From Ignavibacteriota bacterium (GTDB lineage: Bacteria > Bacteroidota > UBA10030 > JAHEZR01), in the NCBI GenBank assembly GCA_023251005.1, contig JAHEZR010000074.1:1-5353 (forward strand): DNA of 5,353 bases, in the 5' to 3' direction. Position numbers and translations under genes: made by a program. How positions within the stretch are numbered: position 1 is the first letter of the stretch; every line of letters starts with the position of its first letter. The notes under the pieces were generated by a model. It did not search any database. It was given only the letters and a program-made list of their open reading frames with translations, and had not been told where the DNA came from. Positions 1 through 5,353 of the stretch are shown here, piece after piece.

Positions 1-1897
1 TCCACCCAATCTCCTGCGTCTTACCCGGAGTAAAATCGACTGTGCTCGCAGAGGGACCTTTTCCCGCTCTCACACTAAGACCAGCGACAGCTGGAAGTAC
101 AACAATCCCGCGGTCAGCTGAACTCCGAAAACCCATACCGTGAGGAATGAGTTGAGTCGGAGAGTGAAAATACCACGAAAGAGTGCTTCCGTCCTTTTGG
201 CATCTCAATCGATCAAGAACCACCCAGTATCTTGGTTTTACAAATGCAATGTGGCGGCGGTGATGGACGCTGAGTGCTGCGTATCCCCGATGCTCAGCAG
301 CAAAGTAGTCAAGCCCCTTCATCGAGCTCCAGACAACATTCTCACCGATGATCTCTTTCCATTCCATATTCTGATCGTCAACCACGACCATGTTGTGTGC
401 TTTCGAAGATTGGTACCACGGGATATAGAGAGAATCGTCATAGGTAAGTCCGATGCCAGCATCGACTGCAAGGGCTTTGCCATAGGCATAGAGTTCGAAG
501 CCGAGCATATCATTGTGGGTGTGGAACCCGCTAAACTTACCGTAGCTGACGTTCATATACAGGGCGTCGCGCGACCAGTCGGTTCTCATCACTGTAAAGC
601 CGGATGCAGGCATGTGGCGAGAAGTATACGATGGAACAGTTGCTGGCTCCTTCACGCTCACCCCGAATAAATTCTTCAGCACTCCATACACTTCGGGCTT
701 ACCATAAAACTCTGCGCCGTCCTTAAGGATGCCAACAGGAAACAAACCCCGGTGGCTATCATTGATTGCGGGGACCTCGCCGGTTGGTGCGAGCATTGTC
801 AGCCACCAGTCGATAGTCCTTCCCATAGATTTCCGGATTCCCTCCTTGAGATCCTCACGCACTCTGTACTCGTTGAGGAGATAATAGAGGTTTCGATAAC
901 TCAGGTACGTTAGCAGCGTGTAGTTTCTTGGCGCACGCTCAGAATGTCCACCATCCTCAAAGAAGTCTTGGTTCATGTGTTCTTCGAGCCGCTGAAGTGC
1001 GATCTTGAGCCATGTGGGAGACTCTTTGAATTCCGGAAAGACCATCGCGAGTTGTGCCAGCATATAGGAGCCAACGATCTGCCAGTTGCCTGGCCGATAT
1101 CCCTCCCATCGCTCGAGTTCGTACAGCCACCGCGCAGCACCGAGAATGGTTTTCAACATGCGCTCATGTGTTCTCCACGTTCGGGTCTCGTACGGCAAGA
1201 AATAGTATTCGATGAATAACCGGTTGCGAATCCCTAACCCGAGTTCGTAATAGACAACGTTGAGATTCTGGAAACCTCCACTGATCCCATTCCGCTGTTC
1301 GTACCATTGATTAAAAAGCTCGTCGAACTTTGCGAGGTACATCTGGTCTCCAGTGAGGAGGTACGCAGTGATCAACGGGCGCGACCAAATCCAGTAATGG
1401 AAACCATACTTCCCCGACTGGCCGATCTCTCGATTGAAATCAAGCCTCGGCCCAAATTTCACAACGACATCGCCCCAGGTGACGATTTCATGTCGCATAA
1501 TCATCTCCGCCCTCGCCAACGTTGTATCTTTTTCTTCCGGCTGGTCCCTCACATACGATCGCATCTCGTCATAGCTCTTTAGCAAGTCTGTATCCCTGAG
1601 TAGTTGAAAGTTCTGCGTCACATATTTTGGCTGTGCCTTTGTGTCCCAATAAGCTGCCCAGGCTTCGTAAGCACGTTGGATGTCTTTCTTCCCGAAAGCG
1701 CCCTGAATTTCCTTTAACTCGACGCGATCACGGTCAAGCGCCGAGAAGAGATCTTCATCTGAGATTTTCTTTATTCGATTCTCAAAATACTGGGGATCCT
1801 TGAGTCGAGAACTGTCCGCGAAGGTGAGCTGCGAAAAGACGAATGAAGGGAAAGGAAGAATCATAGAGAACACCAGAATTAGATGAGAGAGCTTCAA
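1..1897 (-). CDS. Secreted heparinase II/III-family polysaccharide lyase, C-terminus cut by the window edge
   Basis: The reverse strand reads open for 632 codons and runs off the left edge without a stop. The first 23 residues form a signal peptide (Lys2, a hydrophobic stretch, then a VFS/Q cleavage-like site), so the enzyme is exported. Residues about 130-370 look like the alpha-helical heparinase II/III N-terminal domain: HYWIWSRPLITAYLLTGD at 167-184, GNWQ at 270-273 and DGGHSERAPRNY at 315-326, whose Tyr326 sits where this superfamily carries its catalytic tyrosine. Residues about 430-632 match the C-terminal beta-sandwich domain: FHTHNDMLGFELYAYGKAL at 458-476 with His459/His461, and SSKAHNMVVVDDQ at 497-509. 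Known members cleave uronate-containing glycans (heparin, alginate and similar) by beta-elimination; the substrate here cannot be read from sequence. The TTG start is chosen because it gives a complete signal peptide; ATG at 1864 would lose its charged n-region. It lies 7 bases after the propeller gene, so the two are probably co-transcribed. Confidence 0.9.
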   Translation of the reverse strand, partial: MKLSHLILVFSMILPFPSFVFSQLTFADSSRLKDPQYFENRIKKISDEDLFSALDRDRVELKEIQGAFGKKDIQRAYEAWAAYWDTKAQPKYVTQNFQLLRDTDLLKSYDEMRSYVRDQPEEKDTTLARAEMIMRHEIVTWGDVVVKFGPRLDFNREIGQSGKYGFHYWIWSRPLITAYLLTGDQMYLAKFDELFNQWYEQRNGISGGFQNLNVVYYELGLGIRNRLFIEYYFLPYETRTWRTHERMLKTILGAARWLYELERWEGYRPGNWQIVGSYMLAQLAMVFPEFKESPTWLKIALQRLEEHMNQDFFEDGGHSERAPRNYTLLTYLSYRNLYYLLNEYRVREDLKEGIRKSMGRTIDWWLTMLAPTGEVPAINDSHRGLFPVGILKDGAEFYGKPEVYGVLKNLFGVSVKEPATVPSYTSRHMPASGFTVMRTDWSRDALYMNVSYGKFSGFHTHNDMLGFELYAYGKALAVDAGIGLTYDDSLYIPWYQSSKAHNMVVVDDQNMEWKEIIGENVVWSSMKGLDYFAAEHRGYAALSVHHRRHIAFVKPRYWVVLDRLRCQKDGSTLSWYFHSPTQLIPHGMGFRSSADRGIVVLPAVAGLSVRAGKGPSASTVDFTPGKTQEIGW

Positions 1898-1904
1898 TTC
1901 AATC

Positions 1905-3989
1905 TCAATTGCCTTCTCGATGGAGCCGGTACAACCACTCGCGGATGCCAAGATACAAATCCCCTTGTTCATTCTCAATGATATAGTCTGTCCATCCTTC
2001 GGCTTCCATGGCAACAAGTCGAATAAATAATTTGGTAAGCGGATCGAACATGCAAACGCCTTTCTTGGCAATCCCGTAAATTTTTCCATCCTTCTTGCTC
2101 GCGACGAGATGCAGAAGCGATCCCCAGCCGGGATCCCTACGGTACACGACCGCTCGGGATTTTGGATCATAGATGAAGAAGGTGCTGTCCGCGGAGCCGT
2201 AAAGCAGTCCATCCTTCCCCTCAGAAATTTTCCACACGATTCGCGCGCCCGAAACCGGGACGAAGTCGTGGACAACCTTCCTCTGCTTCACATCCCACCC
2301 AATCACGCGAGCATCCTTTTCCCCTTCTCCAATGTTTCCGAGTCCGATGTGTTTATCACTACCAGCATAGATGATTCCATCTCTCGAGGATTCCAAAGAA
2401 CGAATGCTTTGCAGAGGTATGATGTTCCTGTGAACCTCCATTTTCTCTGACTCTGGATCTAAGATAGTCAGTGTCCCGCCCCGGCGGCCTTTCGCGGGAT
2501 ACGTGCCCATATAAATCTTGCCATCCGTGCCGACGACCATGTCGTGAATGCGATCCTGCTCATCCCCCACGCTCCCGATGATCCTTGGATTTGGATTCTC
2601 TGCGGGGGCGGGATTCCACGGCTTTCCCGGATCGTAGACCGACACGGTTGCAAGAATATAGTGGCCAATGTAGAGCTTCCCTTTGTGCGAAACCATGCTG
2701 ATTACTTGTCCACCAAGATTGATGGCAACCCCAAGATCTTTACATTTCCGAATTGAAGGATCGTAGACCCAAAGATGTTGATTGATGAATGAGCCTCCGT
2801 AAACCTTGCCGTCAGGACCGAAGTTCATCGCAAAGACGATCATTCCATCGTCTGTATCGAGCTTTAACTGAACTTCCTTGATGACTTTATTCGTCTCGAG
2901 GTCATAGATTTTGTATCGCTCGGTTACCGTCTTGAGGTAGACATAGCGATCGCCGACCAAACCAATCGGCCCACCGAGGTCAGCGCCGACTAGCGTTAGT
3001 TTGTCCTTTCGTAGATTGTACTTGTAAAGTTTGTTGCTCGGATTCATCCCGAAGAAAATCTCATCGCCATGTACGACGATCGATTTCGCATTCGTACGGT
3101 AGAAATCATCCTCTTGATCAGGGACGAGGATTTCCCTCAAGACCTTTCCATTCGATGGATCAATGATGACGACCACGGGCTGGGGATAAACCAGCGCAAC
3201 AAGAAAGTCACCTACACGTTTGAGCTGAGAAAAAGCCTCTCGGTTTTTGTATCGGTCACCGAAGAGATTCCGCTTTGTTTTCGTTCTCGTGTTGTACTCG
3301 ACTAATTGCGCGCGGGCACCTATGCCGCAGAAAATTCGGTCTGGAAACTCCCCATTGACACCGATGAGATACTGCTCACCTTCCGTCATCTGTCCGTGGT
3401 CTTCAAACTTCTTGCCTGGTGGATCATAGGAGATGAGCTTCGCGTTCGGCCACGTGCCTCCATAGAGCTTTCCATCGGTTGCCTTATGGAGCTGCCAGAT
3501 GTAGGATTCACCTTCAATCAATTCGTTTTTCACAAATCGTTTGGCACCAAAAGGAAAATCGAGATGAGTGAGGCTGCGTGTGTGAAGGTCATATTTGTAC
3601 ATGCTTGCATTGAGCGTACCGGCTGCATATGCAGTGCTTTCATCATAAACCGCTACACCCCAAATACAGATCGAGCCTTGAAGGTTCTCTGAATCGGGAC
3701 TGGTACGAAAGGGAACCGTTGGGTTGTAGTGAATCTCTCCAGTTTCGAAGTCATAATCTACAAGATAACCGATATTCGCGCTAATCGTACCGATGAGTAA
3801 TCGCCCGTAAGGCGCACGACCGTCGTCGATGACCTGCGCATTGAGTTGTGCAGGGGATCGTCCTGGCATGCAGATCTTCTCGAGCTTGATCGAAGGGACA
3901 GCGGTATCAATCATTCGAGTCGCCTCCTGTCCAATTGACTTGCTTGGATGCAAGAGGAGAAAGAGGCAAAACGAGGCAACAATTCTCAT
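1905..3989 (-). CDS. Exported double beta-propeller protein, function unknown
   Basis: This complete gene encodes about 694 residues. The ATG at 3989 is preferred because a GAGG motif lies 9 bases upstream and the product then starts directly with a signal peptide (MRIVASFCLFLLL, ending near SIGQ). Upstream GTG (4022) and ATG (4004) are possible but lack a ribosome site. The mature protein is almost entirely one repeated unit of about 38-59 residues with the pattern G-x-hydrophobic-Y-x-G, a short loop, then a strand ending in Y-D-P/L. Counting from the GTG, units start near residues 73, 125, 184, 229, 272, 320, 358, 405, 447, 501, 549, 605, 647 and 687. Fourteen units suggest two seven-bladed propellers. 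Clear examples are KLYGGTWPNAKLISYDP, KVYGGSFINQHLWVYDP and GLLYGSADSTFFIYDP. The repeats recall PQQ-like, Kelch-like and virginiamycin-B-lyase-like propellers, but I do not recognise a named family. It precedes the lyase in a likely operon, which suggests binding or processing of the same glycan; that is inference. Confidence 0.88.
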   Translation of the reverse strand: MRIVASFCLFLLLHPSKSIGQEATRMIDTAVPSIKLEKICMPGRSPAQLNAQVIDDGRAPYGRLLIGTISANIGYLVDYDFETGEIHYNPTVPFRTSPDSENLQGSICIWGVAVYDESTAYAAGTLNASMYKYDLHTRSLTHLDFPFGAKRFVKNELIEGESYIWQLHKATDGKLYGGTWPNAKLISYDPPGKKFEDHGQMTEGEQYLIGVNGEFPDRIFCGIGARAQLVEYNTRTKTKRNLFGDRYKNREAFSQLKRVGDFLVALVYPQPVVVIIDPSNGKVLREILVPDQEDDFYRTNAKSIVVHGDEIFFGMNPSNKLYKYNLRKDKLTLVGADLGGPIGLVGDRYVYLKTVTERYKIYDLETNKVIKEVQLKLDTDDGMIVFAMNFGPDGKVYGGSFINQHLWVYDPSIRKCKDLGVAINLGGQVISMVSHKGKLYIGHYILATVSVYDPGKPWNPAPAENPNPRIIGSVGDEQDRIHDMVVGTDGKIYMGTYPAKGRRGGTLTILDPESEKMEVHRNIIPLQSIRSLESSRDGIIYAGSDKHIGLGNIGEGEKDARVIGWDVKQRKVVHDFVPVSGARIVWKISEGKDGLLYGSADSTFFIYDPKSRAVVYRRDPGWGSLLHLVASKKDGKIYGIAKKGVCMFDPLTKLFIRLVAMEAEGWTDYIIENEQGDLYLGIREWLYRLHREGN
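1912..1917 (-). promoter_or_regulatory. Weak Shine-Dalgarno-like site for the lyase, inside the end of the propeller gene
   Basis: AGAAGG lies within the last codons of the propeller gene. It is 14 bases from the chosen TTG, which is long; it would be about 8 bases from an in-frame ATT at 1903-1901. With only 7 bases between the propeller stop and the TTG, the lyase may be translated mainly by coupling or re-initiation. Confidence 0.3.
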
Positions 3990-3998
3990 AAGGGTCAT

Positions 3999-4002
3999 CC
4001 TC
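3999..4002 (-). promoter_or_regulatory. Ribosome binding site deciding the propeller gene start
   Basis: On the minus strand GAGG stands 9 bases before the ATG at 3989. None of the alternative starts (GTG 4022, ATG 4004, ATG 3998) has a purine-rich motif at a workable distance: GAGG directly abuts the 3998 ATG, and the bases before 4004 are T/C-rich. This supports the 694-residue product. Confidence 0.5.
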
Positions 4003-4174
4003 ATAATTTGGCAAAACCACACAAGTTTTCTCTTTCGAACGCAGATCAGACTTCATCGCTCCCGGCCTAATCGGCTCGAGCTTCATTCCTTTCATCCGAG
4101 TCCCTTTACGACAGCGAGGATCACAGCGCGGATTTTTCTGAGAAGGGGTATTGCGTGAGTCAATGGTGAATCTA

Positions 4175-4203
4175 TTGCATCGTTCGATTGAATTGTCTAC
4201 ATT
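4175..4203 (+). promoter_or_regulatory. Possible sigma-70-type promoter of the kinase gene
   Basis: TTGCAT (4175-4180) and TACATT (4198-4203) are separated by 17 bases and match the -35 and -10 consensus at three and four of six positions. Transcription would start near 4210, giving a leader of about 20 bases before the ATG at 4230. The match is weak and could be chance. Confidence 0.22.
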
Positions 4204-4229
4204 AGCGCACGCCTCGGACAGCGCCAACC

Positions 4230-5210
4230 ATGACGAAAAAAGATCTCAACAAGCTCTCCATAAAATTCCATCAATTGAACATAGCGGTTGTCGGTGATGT
4301 CTTTTTGGATAAGTACACGCACGGAATCGTACGTGGAACGTCGCTGGAAACTCCGGTTCCGCTTTATGAATTCGAGCGCCGGATCGTCGCACCCGGTGCA
4401 GCTGGGAACGTCGCGTGCAATTTTGCTGCGCTTGGAGCATCAGTTCACATCGCTGGTCTCATCGGCGATGACGATGACAGTCGAACACTCCTTCACGCTA
4501 TGAAAGAACGAAAGGTTAATACCGATCTTCTCATCCAACTCCCATCGATGCCGACAAACAGTTACGAAAAACTCATCGCTCGAGCACCGAATGGCAAACT
4601 GCAGGAGGTTCTTCTAGTTCAAGCACGAATGCCTGAGAATGGGGCAGTGAGGAAAGCTAGAGTAAAGATCATGCTGAGCCTTCAAAAATTTTCAAATCTC
4701 CTTGATGCGGTGGTCGTCGTCGATCAAGTCTCACATTTGTGCGATGCATCCTTCTTCAGATCCCTAACGGCCGTTTGCAAGAACTCTCGAATCCTCTCTG
4801 TGGGAAACTCACGCCACCAGATCCGTTTGTGTAAGGGATTCGACCTTCTCGTCGTCAATGAACTCGAAGCTGCACAAGCCTCTATCGATCGAAAGCCGAA
4901 TCTTAACTTTCGAGCGCTCGGAAAGGCACTGCTCGCGCAAGTCCGTGAAGCCGTCCTCTTAACCACAGGGCCCGATGGCATGTGGTTCTTCGAGAAAAAA
5001 AATCGTCCTCTCCATCATCCGTCCATAGCGAAAGATGTTATCGATATCACTGGAGCGGGAGATACGGCACTGGCTGCATATGTCTGTGCTCGACTTGCAA
5101 AGCTTTCTCCCCGAGATGCGCTTTTCTTCAGCAATGTGGCTGCCGCAGTCGCAATATCAAAACCCGGGACTGCTACAGCCACACTCAAAGAAATCGCCGC
5201 TCTTCTCTGA
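4230..5210 (+). CDS. PfkB-family sugar kinase, HldE/RfaE kinase-domain-like
   Basis: The 326-residue product is a complete single-domain ribokinase/PfkB-fold kinase, expected to transfer phosphate from ATP to a sugar or sugar phosphate in the cytoplasm. The N-terminus (AVVGDVFLDKYTHGIVRG at 19-36, then ETPVPLYEFERR at 40-51) is typical of D-glycero-D-manno-heptose-7-phosphate kinases. GAAGNVACNFAALG (56-69) is the sugar-binding glycine/asparagine motif, slightly altered. The C-terminal signature DITGAGDTALAAY (272-284) carries the anion hole and catalytic base Asp278, and KPGTATATLKEI (311-322) matches the HldE end motif. There is no cytidylyltransferase domain, so it would be HldA-like. The middle is divergent: the usual DYGKGVL segment reads DQVSHLCDASFF (165-176) and the QQ-x-x-R-x-D motif is absent, so the substrate may differ. 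The start is the first ATG after an in-frame stop at 4203-4205; no good Shine-Dalgarno is visible. It is convergent with the DUF1259 gene. Confidence 0.87.
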   Translation: MTKKDLNKLSIKFHQLNIAVVGDVFLDKYTHGIVRGTSLETPVPLYEFERRIVAPGAAGNVACNFAALGASVHIAGLIGDDDDSRTLLHAMKERKVNTDLLIQLPSMPTNSYEKLIARAPNGKLQEVLLVQARMPENGAVRKARVKIMLSLQKFSNLLDAVVVVDQVSHLCDASFFRSLTAVCKNSRILSVGNSRHQIRLCKGFDLLVVNELEAAQASIDRKPNLNFRALGKALLAQVREAVLLTTGPDGMWFFEKKNRPLHHPSIAKDVIDITGAGDTALAAYVCARLAKLSPRDALFFSNVAAAVAISKPGTATATLKEIAALL

Positions 5211-5221
5211 CTCACTGAATT

Positions 5222-5353
5222 TCACCCCTTCACCGAGTTCGTCTTATCCAGTGCTGCTCTCAACCCACGAGCGAGTTTTTCGGGCTCATCGAAACCCCAG
5301 AAGTGTAGAAAGAATAAACGTGGTGCTTCATCGAGCATGTGATTGTGAATGGC
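5222..5353 (-). CDS. DUF1259 (LppY/LpqO-type) protein, C-terminal fragment
   Basis: Only the last 43 residues lie in the window; the gene enters from the right edge and ends at the TGA at 5222-5224. The peptide has HNHM (residues 3-6 of the fragment), PRLFFLHFWG (11-20) and KLARGLRAALD (26-36). From memory these are the conserved end of DUF1259 proteins, a family named after the mycobacterial lipoproteins LppY and LpqO and of unknown biochemical role. The two histidines in HNHM are characteristic of the family and suggest a metal or active site, which is inference. The stop is 11 bases from the stop of the facing kinase gene. An exported protein would be expected, but the N-terminus is not visible. 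Confidence 0.75.
   Translation of the reverse strand, partial: AIHNHMLDEAPRLFFLHFWGFDEPEKLARGLRAALDKTNSVKG

Larger units (their letters stand above)
3990..4229. promoter_or_regulatory. Divergent intergenic region between propeller/lyase operon and kinase
   Basis: This stretch of about 240 bases lies between two genes that point away from each other, so it should hold the promoters of both. It contains no convincing gene: open frames on either strand here lack family resemblance and run into the propeller gene out of frame. I see no strong operator palindrome; the only inverted pair noticed is CAAT...ATTG at 4161-4177, too short to trust. A TTGACT (minus strand, 4158-4163) resembles a -35 element for the propeller operon but has no good -10 at 16-18 bases. 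Confidence 0.5.

Noticed and set aside
140..670. A 176-codon plus-strand open frame
   Set aside because: It lies fully antisense to the lyase C-terminal domain, whose conserved histidine motifs are read from the other strand; the plus-strand peptide has no family features.
944..1582. Two 91-codon plus-strand open frames (944-1219 and 1307-1582)
   Set aside because: Both are antisense to the helical domain of the lyase and show no domain, ribosome site or sensible protein pattern.
3966..3989. Lipoprotein signal at the early cysteine of the propeller precursor
   Set aside because: The residues before this Cys are ASF; a lipobox needs a small residue directly before the cysteine, and the Cys lies too close to the start, before the hydrophobic core ends.
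3829..4158. A 109-codon plus-strand frame reaching into the divergent intergenic region
   Set aside because: Most of it is antisense to the propeller N-terminus and the rest is basic, low-information sequence without family resemblance.
4134..4163. TTGACT on the minus strand as the -35 of the propeller operon promoter
   Set aside because: At 16, 17 or 18 bases the would-be -10 reads TCAGAA, CAGAAA or AGAAAA, all poor matches.
3907..4227. A 106-codon minus-strand frame with an AAAGGA-like motif before an internal ATG, spanning the intergenic region
   Set aside because: It overlaps the signal-peptide region of the propeller gene in another frame, has no recognisable family and a composition unlike a folded protein; the in-frame propeller start with its own ribosome site explains the region better.
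5205..5240. Bidirectional terminator between the kinase and the DUF1259 gene
   Set aside because: The stretch holds a direct repeat (TTCACC twice) but no stem-loop followed by a T run.

Overview
The window is a compact, gene-dense piece of a bacterial chromosome, with base composition near half G+C by eye. It holds two complete genes and two genes cut by the window edges. Secreted-enzyme signal peptides and a heptose-kinase-type sugar kinase point to a Gram-negative heterotroph that degrades polysaccharides. Nothing in the window fixes the phylum; an Acidobacteriota-, Verrucomicrobiota- or Planctomycetota-like origin is only a guess.

Layout. From 1 to 3989 the minus strand carries a probable two-gene operon. 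The first gene (3989 down to 1905) encodes an exported protein of about 694 residues made of roughly fourteen beta-propeller repeats. Seven bases after its stop begins a heparinase II/III-type polysaccharide lyase (1897 down to 1), also with a signal peptide and cut at its C-terminus by the left edge. A divergent intergenic region of about 240 bases (3990-4229) separates this pair from a plus-strand PfkB-family sugar kinase (4230-5210), which most resembles the kinase domain of the ADP-heptose enzyme HldE but is divergent in its middle. Eleven bases further, convergent on the minus strand, is the last 43 residues of a DUF1259 (LppY/LpqO-type) protein that continues beyond the right edge.

How they may work together. 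The two exported proteins are adjacent, same-strand and tightly spaced, so they probably act on the same extracellular or periplasmic glycan: the lyase cleaves uronate-containing chains by beta-elimination, and the double propeller may bind the glycan or act on it. The kinase could phosphorylate a released or biosynthetic sugar, but its opposite orientation and family resemblance give no direct proof of a link. No RNA genes, insertion sequences, CRISPR arrays or clear intrinsic terminators were seen. There is no overtly new system here; the most interesting items are the lyase/double-propeller pair and the unusual kinase.
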